A stretch of 64,000 bases of DNA from Impatiens glandulifera (GCF_907164915.1 NC_061862.1:33109522-33173521); one strand, 5' to 3'; numbered from the stretch's first letter, positions 45,092-57,788 are shown. A program made the numbers and translations. Notes: a model not told the origin generated them from the sequence alone.

Positions 45092-48000
45092 ATGACTGGT
45101 ACGCACTCGTCTAGTGTTGTTACTCGGGCAAGGGGCGTCCTTCAAGTCCTCCCTGTTGATCCTAAGAAGGTGCTGAAGGGGCCGTCGACAAGCAACAAGA
45201 CTAGGTCTGATAGACGAACTCGCAGGTCTCTTAACAATCCTAGGAAGCAGAAGCCAAAAATTATGGATGAAGTTCTAAAAAATGGAGAAGATGCGGCTAT
45301 TGATTCTATGTCAAATACATCATCGGGTAAGAGTTTTTTCCACATGCTGATGAATTATATGAGAATAGTTCTATTGGGGATTGATACTGTAATGATATGC
45401 ATGTTCATAATAGAAATGAGAGGACTGAATTGATAGGAAAAGATAGTACTGCATATATAAATGATAGGACTTTAATTCTAGAAATATTTGTTGTTATTGG
45501 ATTTACTGCACAAAATGGGCCGTTAGGGTCTCTAGTTGGTATCCTAGACCTGACCGGTTATTCTGTTGGGAAATTGGATTTGAAATCTTGTCTAGATGAA
45601 ACTGATGACAATCGGGTTGTTTGTGCTGAAAATTCGATCCCAATGTTGGAAATAATCCGTCAAAAGGGCTTTAAGGTAATGCATGAAAGTGACATAAATT
45701 GTACAGGTTTATCGGATCCTATTGAAATCTCAATGTCGGGGTTTGTTTCTGCATCGGGTGAAAACATAAAGCTGAGATCTATGTCTATTTTGATTGATCC
45801 TACTGAAGTTGATATTGGGGGTACTATTGAGGTAAATATGACATGGCTGAATAAGACTGCTGGTCGAGAATCAGTAGGTTCAAAGAATATTACAAGGTTG
45901 GGGTTAGTTTCAGAAATAGAAAAACATGACAGTTTGGGTTATTCAGGTGCAGAAAAGATCAAAAAATAGAGTTTATCGGTCCTACTAGAGAGGATGTTGA
46001 ACTGGACAAAATTGATCATATTGAAATTGTCTCTACAGAGTTGGAGATATCAGCTGCTCAGAGTCTATTGGGTCCAAAAAATGACATAATTTCATAATGT
46101 TGTTCTGTAATGGGAAATCTTACAAAACTGAAAGTCTTAGGTTCAATTGATGATCAGAATGCTAAGTCTACCTGCCCTACTAAGGATTAGATGAAAAGTC
46201 AGACAACCAGACTATGGACTATGCTAGAAAAAAAGGTTGGACAGAAGACACTAAATACGCCCAGGATTCTGAAACTGATTCTAAAATTGCAAGATCTTTT
46301 AAACAACCTACACATCTAGCTGAAACTGTTGAAGGACATAGTCTAATAGAATCTGGAAACACTGAAGAAATTGAATCTAAGTTGGAGCTGGTCATTGAAA
46401 TAAATTCAGTTAAATCAGAAAAGCTTTATAAAATAGATCTAAAGGATGATGAACTGAACTTGATTGGTATAGCCAATGGTGAAAGCTTGGCTAGGAATTA
46501 TATTGATTCGTTGGTTAATGGCACCATGAATGACAATCTGTTTGAAAATCTGGGTCTGGGTATGGATCGCATGGAAGCTACAAATAAGTTGGGTCAGAAT
46601 ATAAGTTAGGGTATATGAAACTGGAAGAATTAGCCAATGGTTTCGCTTGGCTGAGTCTTATAAGGGGCTAGCGAACGGTGTTCGCTTGGCTGGGTTTGAA
46701 AAAGATAATTTGGTTGCTCACATAAGTCCTAGTGCTACTTACATTTCTAGTCATACGATTGATGCCTCTACCGGTCCTAATCGATAGGATGATAACTCTA
46801 CAATCAAAGCTATGAGCCACAAGTCGAATTAAAAGAACCTAAGCATGGATGTTGATTTGGAATTAGACGATAGCACCAACTATGATGAGACAATAATATC
46901 ATAAGTCCATGAAGAAAATGTCAGCAACAAAGATCAAACCAAAAGTAAAGGGGCATAGTTTTTCCAAAACAAGTGCTGAAATTGAAAGGATCGGTCAAGT
47001 AACACGATCAAATAATTCTAAAAAGCTAAGAAGGGTAAGAGTGGAATATACCTTTATTAGAGGAAAAAGATTCAAGTTATACAAGTGGAGCGAGGAACTT
47101 AATACTAATCATAGACCACCTGAACTTGAACAAATCTGGGTTAATATCAAGAATGTTCCACCACACCTGTGCAACCCAATGGGTCTGGCCTATATTTCAA
47201 GCATTATAGGCAAACCACTTATGTTTGACCCAACAATAGAAGGCTACGAGCGTGCATCTATGGCCAGAGTTAGTGTGGAAATCCATCCAAGTAGCTCTCT
47301 TCCAATTAAGCTTGAACTTAAAGATAGATTGAGAAATTTATTTGACATTGGAGTACAATACGAATGGAAACCAAATCGATGTATATGGTGTAGCACTTTC
47401 ACACACGCTACGAATAAATGTCCAGTCAATAATAATCTAAAATCGAAGGCCAATAACAATGCTCAGGAAGACGGTATCAATGACTCTAACCAGGCTCAAG
47501 TTGAGAGAAATGTGAACAGGTCTAAACTTAACATCAATGAACACACTGATAATGATAGGATGGACAATCAAAAGCAAGAACAAATAAGGGTAAGGAAAAA
47601 TATAGGAAAAAGAATGAAGTGGTTAAGGGTACAAGCTGGCCCTACTAACGCTGATCCTATCGGTCATGTTCAGGGCACTGGTCCTAGGGATTCTGTTTTA
47701 TCAAAAATAGGTCCTATTCAAAACGTCGATCCTGATCAGGATATCGGTCCTGATAAAGCTGGACATAGCCACACCAGTCCTAGAGCTTCTCATAATGCTA
47801 CCTTACCTAGCCATATTGACCATGTTAAGCCTGGTCTTGGACTTGCTGATCCATATACTACTCAAGCTATCGGACTTACTACTACCGGTCTTAATGAAAA
47901 ATGTTCTGGTTCTAAAGTTTCTAGAATTCAAAGATCTATGGGACGAGGAATACTTGGCCCATATGAAACAAGCAAAATTGGTTCTGATGGCACTCTAATA

Positions 48001-48540
48001 GGTCGTGAGTCCACTCTTCACAATTCTAGGAATGCAAACAAGAACCAAAAAAGCAATGTCATTAGAATTCGAAATGACCCGAAACATGGGCTTAAAGCCA
48101 CATTTCGAGATAATGAACAAGAAAATCCTAGACAAAAAAACATTGAAAAACCAACAAGCAATAAAGAAGCTCTTGAGAATGAACTGGAAAATCTTAGGTT
48201 TTGGGAAATTAAAAGATCAAGTGTAGAAGAAGACAATTTGGTCTTGAATAAGGCAGTGAGCCTTGGTTCTGAAGTAGGGAGAATTAAAATCGATAACAGA
48301 CATGAATCTAGTTGTGAAGAAGTTCAAAGTTAGAAAAGACCTACTAAAGAAGAACAAGCTGAAAAGCAAAGACAGAGTAGAAAGATCCTAGATCTAGAAG
48401 CCACTAACTCTATAACGGGAGAAGATGAGATCTATGTGAGGCAACCCCCACTCAATGTGAATAGTATTCCATGTAATCAAGCTGTAGCCATTGAGGATAG
48501 CGAGACAAGTGATGCTTACGATGTTTCTAATGAAGAGGTC
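45092..48540 (+). pseudogene. LINE ORF1 remnant (DUF4283-like region and zinc knuckle)
   Basis: The likely start is ATG at 45092 (TGTHSSSVVTRARG). A basic N-terminus is followed by a frameshift near 45330 and a poorly conserved acidic part interrupted by stops between 45969 and 46909. From 46909 a clean 474-codon frame holds a DUF4283-like region (RGKRFKLYKW, LEQIWVNIKNVPPHLCNP, ISSIIGKPLMFD, SMARVSVEI) and a CCHC zinc knuckle (CIWCSTFTHATNKC, 47380-47421), then a Gly/Pro/His-rich low-complexity tail. Further stops follow to 48540. ORF1 proteins of these LINEs bind the element RNA. The overall length (about 1100 codons if joined) is longer than usual. Confidence 0.82.
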
Positions 48541-48584
48541 TAGGACAGTCTAGAAAGTCAGGAACCCAACACTTATATCCATTC

Positions 48585-51500
48585 ATGAATATAGTGACAT
48601 GGAAAATAAGGGGACTCAATGACCCTCGGAAATGCAAAGAAATCAGGAGGATCATTGAGAACCAGAAGATCATTATTATGGGTATTCTTGAGACAAAAGT
48701 CAAAAGTCGAAACGTTGAGAAGGTTAGCAAGTTGTGTATTGATAGCAATTGGAAAATCATTCACAACTCAAATGACAAAACATGCAGAATTTGGGTTATT
48801 TGGGATAAAAAAGTTGCTGAGGTCAGGGCTCTCTTTTTGAATGATCAATCAATCTTGGTAGAGGTCAAAGAAAGAATCACAGGAATCCTGTTTAATCTTG
48901 CTATTGTCTATGCTAGCAACTCAAGCACTGAAAGAATACCCCTCTAGAATTGTCTTAGAAACTGGATCAGTAGTGATAAATCTTGTACTGTCCTTGATGA
49001 TTACAACGTAACCAGAAATGAATCTGATCATAGCCCATAATCTGAAATAACTCGGGATATGATTGACTTTAATGACTGCATCAGAGATATGGGTTGTATC
49101 GAGCCTACCAATTCTGGGAATTTCTTCACTTGGTCTTCTACGAGAGGGAATGAGGAAATTAGAAGAAGTATAATTGACTGATGTCTGGTAAATGAGAACT
49201 AGATGAACCAATTTCCGAGAAGTCAACTTCATGTTGTGAATCTGGGTATATCTGATCACTGCCCGATTAAATTATTCTGGGAAAAGGAAGAAAGGTTCAA
49301 AAGGCCCTTTAAAATTTTCAATTTCTGGATGGAAAACGACAAATTCAAGATTATTCTCGAAAACGTATGATCTACAGATGTCAGGGGATCCAACATGTAC
49401 AGGGTTTCTGAGAAGCTTAAACTCCTAAAGAATCATCTCTAAATCTTTGACAAGAAGAAGTTCAGCAATATCTCCAATAGAGTTCTGGTTGCTAGAGAAG
49501 AACTGGAAGAAGTTCAGAAAAGGTTATTAAGGGATGATAATGATGAAAAACTCAATGAAACAGAAAGGGATGCGCTTGAAAACTTCAGGAAGTTGTGTCT
49601 TCTTGAAGAGAATTTTATTAGACATAAATCAAGACAAAGCTGGATCTCGTTGGGTGACAAAAACACAGCTTTCTTCTATAGAAAATGCAAGTCTAGAAAC
49701 ATGAGAAACAATGTATACAGGCTGGAAAATAATGATGGTGAATATGTTCAGGGTCAAAAGGTGTACAAGATTTGGCTATCGATTTCTATAAGCAGTTTAT
49801 GGGTACAAGAAAGCAGCATCAAAGTCACCTGAATACCTTGTATCAAATTATTGATAGGAAAATTTCTGTAGAAGATAGTCGCGAGTTGATAAGGGTGGTC
49901 ACGAGGGTTGAGGTTAAAGAAGCTCTATTTAGTATTGATGGGAATAAAAGCCCGGGTGCTGATGGGTTTAATGCATAGTTCTTCAAAGACAATTGGTCGG
50001 TTGTGGGTAAAAACGTTACTGACGGGGTTCTAGAGTTTTTCAAGAACAGGAAGATGTTAAAGCAATCAAATACATCGGTCATAACCTTGATCCTCAAAAC
50101 TGCGGTACCCGAGAAAGTACAAGATGTCAGACCAATTTCCTACTGCAATGTGATTTATAAAATAATTTCAAAAATCATTTCTAAGCGATTTAAAAATGTC
50201 ATAGGAATAATTATAAATCTTAACCAATCTGCATTCATTCCCGGTAGGACAATCTCTCATAATATTTCTTCTCATGTAGAGCCTTTTAAAAGGCTGCGAG
50301 AATAAAAAATATCCCCGAGAGTGGCTTTCAAAATAAATATTAAGAAAGCTTTCGACTCTGTTAGATGGGAAGTCATTCGGGACTTTCTGGTTGTATCTGT
50401 TTTTCCTATGAATTTTATTGATTGGATTATGCAGTGCGTTTCATCATCCTGCTTTGTTATTAGCGTCAATGGAGTCTACGGAGGCTATTTCAAGGGTGAA
50501 ATGAGGTAAGGCAAGGGGACCCTCTCTCTTCTTACCTTTTTGTAGCTATCATGGAGATCTTTGAGAGCATCTTCGCGATGTTCCGAAAGAATCATTCATA
50601 CATCTTTCACCCATTCTGTGAGGTAGAGGAGGTAACCCGTTTATGCTTTGCTGACGATTTATTCATTCTAGAGCACGCAAACATTGATTCCATTAAAACT
50701 ATTAGGGCTGCACTAACGTTCTTTTCTGAAGTTACAGGTTTAACTATTAATGATATCAAAAGTGTTGCATTTTATGGAGACGTGAAGGACGAAACAAAGC
50801 ATGACATCTTCAACATCATGAGCATCAAGAAAGGCAGTTTTCCCGTAAGGTACTTAGGAATTCCATTAACCGCGAAGCAGATCGAGATCTTACACTGCAA
50901 GCCGCTGATTGAAGAGGTAAAAAAACGATATCTGGCTGGGCAGCGAAAAAACTTTATTATGCAGGGAGGATCGAACTTATCAAAAATGTGGTCATGGGCA
51001 TAGTTGGCTACTGGGCGTAGCAGATGGTCATTCCAAAGAAGGAAATAAAGGAGCTCGATACGCTGTTGAGGAACTTTATCTGGGGTAGTAACGAAAGTGG
51101 AAGAAAAAAAGTCAATTGGACCGCTCTCTATAAACCGAAGGACGAGGGAGGCATCGACTTGAAGAACTGTATTGAGTGGAACAAGGCTCTCACCTTCAAG
51201 TATATGTGGGCTTTGGAGCGCAATCATGAGTAACTATAGATCAAATGGGTTCATACGAGGTTTATGAAATACGAAACCAATATATGGACCTGCAAAATTC
51301 ATGAAGGTATGAGCTGGTCTCTAAAAATGATTCTTAAACTATGAAGCAATATTGCAGATCTTTATGACATCCGACTAGGGGACGAGAAAGACACTCTATT
51401 TTGGCACGACCCCTGGTTCGAAACCAGCCTATCATCCACAAGGAAGAATTTCAAAATACTCGCATCAAAAAGGACTACACAGAAGCGAAAATCAGTGACA

Positions 51501-52231
51501 TTAAAGACGGGAATTGGGACTCACTCCTTAGAAGAAATTCAAAAGGACAGAGGATACTTGATCATATAAGTAACATATAACTACATGATAGACCAGATAT
51601 TCATAAATGGAAAGTTGAAGACAATGGGAAGCTAGTATCGAAGAAAATATGGGAGGTAACCCGAGAAAAAATGCAGAAAGTAGAATGGGCTCCTCTTGTA
51701 TGGTCAACGAAGATTATCTCTAGACTCCAGTTCATCCTATGGCTCGCCTTCTAGTAAAGACTCAGCACTCGTGATCGTATCAGCAAGTATATGAGCATCC
51801 CGGACGCGAGCTGTCTTCTATGTAGAGGAAATGAAAAAATCATAGATCACTTATTCGGGAGATACTATATTGCTTCAGAGCTTTGGGACAGATTCTATAA
51901 AAGTCTGGTGCTGAACAGTTTCCCGAGCGAATGGAATGAAATCAAAGATGCAACACTACTCAAAGCCAAGGGAAATAGATTTGCAACAAGCGTGTTCAAG
52001 TGCGGCTTTAGAGCAGTGGTGTATAATATTTGGCAAGAACGGAATGCAAGGGTATATGGCAGAACCCGTAGGAGCGTTGAAGAGATATTGAAAGATATTA
52101 TATCGGATTGTAGCGCCCTCACGGGAACGTGGACAAGAATTCCAAGCACGGAGCAGAACTATAATATATGTAGGAACTGGAATTTATCATTTTTTAAACT
52201 CACTAGAGTTGAAAGCATTGTAATTAGATAA
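48585..52231 (+). pseudogene. LINE ORF2 remnant: endonuclease, reverse transcriptase, zf-RVT
   Basis: ATG at 48585 opens an apurinic-type endonuclease (TWKIRGLNDP, GILETKVK, NFFTWSSTRG, GISDHCPIKLFW). The normally conserved Asn of the WNIRG motif is Lys. The reverse transcriptase follows (GNKSPGADGFNA, VRPISYCNVIYKIISK, NQSAFIPGRTISHNI, KINIKKAFDSVRW, CFADDLFI with both Asp codons intact at 50653-50658), then RYLGIPLT, the WHDPWF region and the zf-RVT/C-terminal end (CLLCRGNEKIIDHLF, FRAVVYNIWQERNARVY). Frame changes occur near 49770, 50510, 51000 and between 51235 and 51790, plus many single stops, for example TAG at 48945. It lies 45 bp after ORF1. Confidence 0.93.
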
Positions 52232-52384
52232 TTCATTTATGTTTTTAGCGTTTTAGCTTTTATTCAGAATGTTACGACTTCAAAATCATTCTAGACCTGT
52301 TTAGAGTGATCTCTTAAAATCGTGGTTTTTTTCCCATTTTTGGGAATTTTTAATGAAATGACACTAAGTCATTTTTCCCAAAAA
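52232..52384 (+). other. LINE 3' untranslated region and A-rich tail
   Basis: A short trailer ending in ACTAAGTCATTTTTCCC and a run of A, immediately before the right target duplication. Confidence 0.8.
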
Positions 52385-52400
52385 AACAATACATATCATC
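52385..52400 (+). repeat. Right 16-bp target-site duplication of the full-length LINE
   Basis: Identical to 44241-44256. The first two bases could also be read as part of the A tail. Confidence 0.9.
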
Positions 52401-52733
52401 TTCAGTAATAAAAAGAAAGTGAAATTTGACGAAATGACCCTAAAGAATGTCTTATTTGTATATGTGGTTACCTCATAATTTGTATTGCTCTAGTGACCAC
52501 TTTTTTTTGGACGAAAATACCTTTATCGCGTAACGCAAAGGGACTTCGTGTTTCGTGAAGTGAAAAAGTGTGAAAAGTCCATAATACCCTTACTATTTAA
52601 TATAACTTCGACATATTTTTTTCATTTCTCTTTTTCTCCTTCTCTCTCTTGCCTCTCTCCTCCTCCTTCTCTCTAACCCTAAACGGGGTGGCGACGATCT
52701 TCGAATACAACGGCGAAGGCGATACGACGGGAA

Positions 52734-55590
52734 ATGAGCATGACGATGAGCACAAGCACTGTTCCAATGGTACGTTTATCCGATGATACTTCACGTTTAT
52801 TGTTGTTCGGTTTAAGCATCTTCGAATCACATGCACTATTGTTGTTTATTGTTTATCCGATGAGACTTCACATTTTGCGAAGACCTTCTCGTTACACGAA
52901 GGCCTTCCCGTTATGCGAAGCCCTTCGCGTAACGGGAAGGACGTCCCTTTTCACTTCAATAGTATTATTTATCCATTCATTCATGTTTTCTATTGCAGCT
53001 GAGGTATTCATTTTCTATAATGGAGAGTGGAAATTTTATACTGATGGTATAATGTATTTTCATGCCACTTCAATCAAAACATTAGATTTACCCCAATATA
53101 CTACGTTTCCCGAATTAGTTGATATCATCTATGATAGACTTAACGTGCAGAAATTTACATATGATTTAGTGTTGCAAGTCAAGTATGATATTCTGCATAT
53201 CACAAATCCTCCCCCTGTTGTTATTGATCAAGATGAGGATGTCAGCACATATTTATCACGCTTGATTTCGGGTCGAACTGTGTCACCATTGTGTGTCTTT
53301 GTAGTAGAGAAATCATCATTTACTAAATAAAAGATACCACTACGTACATACCCAACTCAAGAAAGTATACTACCACCATCACTTACTCAAAAAATTGTAC
53401 TAGAAGTTGTACCCTCGAATGTCTTTAAAAGTTAAAATAAAGCAAGAGAAATCTTTTTGCCTCACATCTCACTTACTCAGGACTTGCATGCTACTACTAG
53501 TGCAATACCTACACCATCTAGTGCAAGAGAATCAATTGTTACACCATCTAGTGCAAAAAAATCAATACCTACACCATCTAGTGCAAGAAGAGCATCAATG
53601 GGTACACCAACTAGTGTAAGAGCATCAATGAGTACACCATCTAGTACAAGAAGATTATTAATGGGTACACCATCTAGTGCAAGAAGATCATCAATGGGTA
53701 CACCATCGATAGACCCGACAGACACATCACCAACAGACCCCTCATTTGCGTTAGTATTAAGTAGTGAAATCGTATTAGAAGTCGGTGCGTTGTTTGATAA
53801 TAAAAAGAACTTCAATTGAGGCTATATAAATATGCGATGACTAATCATTTTGAATTTAAAGTGGAGAAGTCAAGAAAAAATCTTTGGTATGTTAAATGTT
53901 TGGATGAGACATGCAAGTGGAGATTGCGTACTATGAAAGGTAAATTATCTAATATGTTTGAGATCCGGAAATTCGACCAACAACACTCATGCTCAGTTTT
54001 GTCGAGGCCAGAGAAAAAAATGCAAACACTAGCACGGGTTATTGGGCAGTGCATAAAGAGTAAGTACATGGACCATCACCATAACCACTTGCCTAAGAAA
54101 ATAATTAAAGACATGCAGACAACTTATGAGATATATTTGACTTATAATAAGTCTTGGAGGGCAAGGGAAAGAGCTTTAATGGCGGTGCGAGGAACGGTAG
54201 AGGATTCCTATGGAAAATTGCCATCATACCATTACATGTTGGAGAAGAATAATCCAGGTACCATAACAGACATCCAGACATACGAGCTCGGTCACTTCAA
54301 GTATATGTTCATGTTCCTAGGCCTCTCAATTAGGAGTTTCAAATCCTTGTGCCATCTTGTATTGTGCGTTGATGCCAGTTTTCTTAAGCACAAGGTGGGA
54401 GGTCATATATTGGTGGCTATTGCATTGGATGCGAATGAGAAACTATATTCTGTCGCATTCGGCATTATTGATGCATAGAATAATAACTCCTGGGCTTATT
54501 TTAGGCAAAAATTGAGAGAAGAAATTGGATTAGTTGATGATATCATCTTCGTATCCACACCCAAGCATCGTCAATGCCTTGTGTGTTGTTTTTCTAGAAG
54601 CAGACCACAGTGCGTGCACATATCACATAAAGATAAATATTATAGCCAAACTCAAATATGATAAATGTTATATAGAGTTTGATTTGGCTTCTCGTGCGTA
54701 CACAGTCTCCAACTTTAATTAGTTTTTTAACAAGATCAGGGTTAAAGATAAAATGATTGCTGCCTATTTGGAAGAAATTGGAATTCAAAGATGGAGAAGA
54801 GAATTTTTCCCCGGTAAGCGATACAATCAACTCACAAGAAATTATGCTGAGTATTTTAATATTTAAAGCAGGGAAGCAAAAAGTATTCCATTTCTACAAT
54901 GGCTGAGTATTTAAGATTCACAATACAACATTGGTTTAATGATAGAAGAGAAAAAACGTTCAACCACCAAGAACTTTTATCTCCAACTTATGAAAAGTTA
55001 TTACGTAAGGAATTTGAGAAGACCAAATTCTATACAGTATCATCGATTAACCGATTCGAGTTTTATGTGCATTACAATGAGTCTCATTTTATAGTCCATT
55101 TGAAAGACATGAATTGCACTTGTAGGGTAATTGAAGTTTTCGGTCTTCTTTGTACGCATGAAATGGCTGCTGCCCGTCACCGCAATTTGGTTTCTTATGA
55201 CTTCTTCTTAAGGTATTATTCAGCTCACATGCTCATTCTATTTAACTAGTTGTTTAATCAATCTATTTTCCATGCTGACAGATATTACACAACTGAATCT
55301 TGGATGAATGCATATTCGGAGACATGTTATCTTGTTGGTGATGAAGACGATTGGAATATTCCCGAAATGATCAAGCAACGCGTGTGTCTAAAATCACATG
55401 TTAAGATTAAGAAAGGGAGGTCACAAACAAAGCGAAGGTCATCCCAAGGTGAGGTCCGTAAGGTCCCGTGACGATGCAGCTCATGTGCTGGACTAAGACA
55501 TAATAGGGCAACATGCAAAGCAGTGATGCTTGCACCATCGACTTCAAGAACATCATCATCTCAGCAGAATGAGTCATCATCTCAATAGTA
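52734..55590 (+). pseudogene. Mutator-type transposase (MURA-like) with SWIM zinc finger
   Basis: Parts in order: an N-terminal MURA segment (FIFYNGEWKFYTDG, about 53005-53330), a low-complexity TPSSAR repeat linker, a DNA-binding Mut domain (about 53816-54030; HFEFKVEKSRKNLWYVKC, CKWRLR), the MULE transposase core (about 54330-54800; CVDASFLKHKVGGHILVAIALD, LEADHSACTYHIK), a SWIM finger (CTC...CTH, 55115-55158), and a zinc knuckle (CSSCAGLRHNRATC). A 69-bp intron is likely at 55213-55281. Breaks: a stop after SSFTK (53328), a shift near 53812, TAG at 54476, a short deletion near 54553 that removes the second catalytic Asp (VSD becomes VST), further shifts, and TGA for Arg near 55471. Such enzymes cut out and insert the element. 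Confidence 0.9.
53505..53712 (+). repeat. Coding tandem repeat of about 33 bp in the transposase linker
   Basis: Six to seven units of ACACCATCTAGTGCAAGAAG plus a short TCAATGGGT tail encode TPSSARRSSMG-like peptides, a flexible Ser/Thr/Pro linker. Unit lengths stay mostly divisible by three, so the frame was kept while copy number changed. Confidence 0.8.
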
Positions 55591-56660
55591 TGAGCCTTTA
55601 GCTTGAAACATTTAAGATTGTGGTGATAGGTTGTAGTGTTCCTTTTGTTGTTAATTGAATTAAATTGTGGTGGTTTGGGATAAGTTATAGTATGTTTCAT
55701 GTATTATGTTTCTTTTTATGTTTAAGTTTAAAGTTAAATATATTTGTGATTGAATCAACCTATGATGTTTATTGGTATGTATGTAAATATGTTGTACAGT
55801 CATGTGGCCAATTCTACCGCTGGACTAGTTTTATGTTGTATCACAATTGTTCTAATTGTAAGGGGATGTACATGTAATTGAAATCCCATTTACCAATCAA
55901 TTTTGTCTCACCATCATGTATATCTTGTATGTAACCTTTTTTTAGATTCGTGTAATGATCAAGGCATGGTCATAAGAGATGATACAAGCATTTCAAGCAT
56001 GATTCATGAGGCTAGGTTTTCAACTGAAGGTAGGTTTCCCAAGGTTTTCAACTGAAGGTAGGTTTCCCAAGGTTTTCAATTTAGTATCCTTCCTTTACTT
56101 TACTTTACTTTACTTTACTTAGCGAAACGCGAAGTACTTAGTGAGACGCGAAGTACTTAGAGAAACATGAAGTCCTTAGTATCCTTCCTTACTACTATTC
56201 AGCCTTGAAGTTTCTTCACACACAATGGTTTTACATTGAAGGTTATCTTCAAGTCTGAAGTGCAGGCATGGAAGGATACTCAATTTAGAATCCTTCCATA
56301 ATAAACTTCAGGCTTGAAGTTTCACTTGAAAGTATCTTCCAATTCTTTGGTATGTTATGTAAAGTTCATGTTCATTTATTTGGTATGAATCTAGGTATGT
56401 TTTACATTTAAAGAAAACATAGGTTATCAATTCACGAGACATGATGTCCTTCGCGAGACGCGACGTACTTAGCGAAACGTGAAGTCCTTATCGAGACGTT
56501 AAGTACTTAACTTAGCGAGACGCGAAGTACTTAGCGAAACGTGAAGTCATTCAAATTATCCAATGTAATGAATAGAATATACACAAAATTCAACTACAAA
56601 TATTTTAACATTACATTTACATTACAAGTAACTTCAAGTTCTCTCAAAAATTCACTTCAA
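55591..56660. other. Spacer between the two converging Mutator-element genes
   Basis: Non-coding. It contains a duplicated 30-bp block (TTTTCAACTGAAGGTAGG repeated at 56010-56075), a TTTAC pentamer run (56092-56118) and two clusters of the 19-bp element motif. Confidence 0.65.
56101..56560. repeat. Clusters of the 19-bp dispersed motif CTTAGCGAAACGCGAAGTA
   Basis: At least eight copies lie in two groups (56119-56175 and 56448-56560), with variants GCGAGACGCGAAG and GCGAAACGTGAAG. The same word recurs at 52538-52565, 52878-52945 (inside the first intron-like stretch), 58143-58235, 59735-59830 and 60605-60722, in both orientations. Confidence 0.85.
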
Positions 56661-56670
56661 GAATAAAATA

Positions 56671-57788
56671 CTATGGTTCTATAGTTTGATGGAATAACCT
56701 GGCCGCAATCTTCTGTCTCAAAATCTCCATTTCATCTGAGGTCACATTCTGTACACCTTGGTTAGCAGTCAAGTATTCTATATACATAAGCGTGAATACA
56801 CCATAGTCCCCGCTCTCGGTTGTTCTGGGGACTTCCCCTACCTTAGCTGTTGCATTTTTGCCTTTTGGGTGTGGAATCCTTTTGAATGTCATGTGTTGGA
56901 AGTTGAAGTTAGGAAACCTTTATAGCTCAACACCAGAGACTCCCTTTGTAAATAAATGTGGACTCATCTCACACAATAGTTTCAAGTATGAATCTAGATT
57001 CTTAAATAGATAAGAATCGCAGTCATAAAGGTCAATGTGATTCTTTTGTAGAGGAGTTATGCACAATACCCAATGCTTGTTGATAATGTTTAGAGGCACT
57101 TATATATCATTGATTGATGCCCAATTAGGCATATATCTATGTTCTACACCCAAGAAATAATCTTGACATTTTACGAGTGGATAATTTTCATGATCTTTTT
57201 TAAAAGTGTTGTACTCTCGCCTTATCTTATCTCTGAATAAGCAATCCCCTATTGTTACTTTAGAATTTTATAAGTTTTGGGATATGCTGCAATCCTTTTT
57301 CGTAACAAGTAGCAGAATGCGTCGATTTCCTGCACAATGGGAAAACATTCAGTATATATCAAACAACATTGTTAGAATAACATTTATGAATTATGAATTG
57401 CACGACTTACAATATATTGAAGTCATGTGAACCTTGTTAAAACTCTAGGAAACACCTTCTTCCCTGCTTCGCAAATAAACACATCCTTTTTCTCCTCCTT
57501 CGTTTTTGGATCTTTCATCCAATTTTTTACTTCATTCAGCAGCTCATCTTCAAATTTTTGAAGGGGATTGACTGTTAATGGATCATTTGTCTTTGTCATT
57601 TTTGAAAAAGAAGGGTTGGTGTACGAATCATCTTTTTCTGGCTTCCTCACTCTCATATTTTGCACAAATGTTTCTTTAGGATGAGTGTTGTATAATTTGA
57701 AATCATCATCGTCATCTTCAACCTTCGTCTTCATCTTATTATTATTCTCAATTCCTTGATGCATCATATCGGTGAGCTTCACATCCAC
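56671..57788 (-). pseudogene. Captured Ulp1-like (C48) protease domain, minus strand
   Basis: From 57788 downward: a linker with a clean 121-codon frame, then the protease domain in broken frames: DAFCYLLRKRI, NKHWVLCITPL (catalytic His codon at 57073-57075), HIDLYDCDSYL (Asp codon 57022-57024), and SGDYGVFTLMYIEYL. In active Ulp1/SENP proteases the last motif is SGDCGVF; here the catalytic Cys is Tyr (codon 56803-56805, TGT to TAT). Stops and shifts occur between 57423 and 56892. Ulp1 enzymes cut SUMO from proteins. This gene is the 3' half of the transcription unit that starts at 59674 and converges on the transposase. Confidence 0.85.

Larger units (their letters stand above)
44257..52384 (+). 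mobile_element. Full-length plant L1-type LINE, 8.1 kb
   Basis: A perfect 16-bp duplication (44241-44256, 52385-52400) brackets a 5' leader, a long ORF1 region with a zinc knuckle, ORF2 with endonuclease, reverse transcriptase and zf-RVT, and an A-rich tail. The order is that of plant L1-clade elements, which copy themselves by target-primed reverse transcription. The intact duplication shows that both borders are original. Many stops and frameshifts show that it is no longer active. Confidence 0.92.

Noticed and set aside
52770..52998. Clean-looking intron (donor ATG-GTACG, acceptor TATTGCAG) in the Mutator transposase start
   Set aside because: Removing it would put the two sides out of frame, while reading through keeps one open frame, so I did not commit to it.
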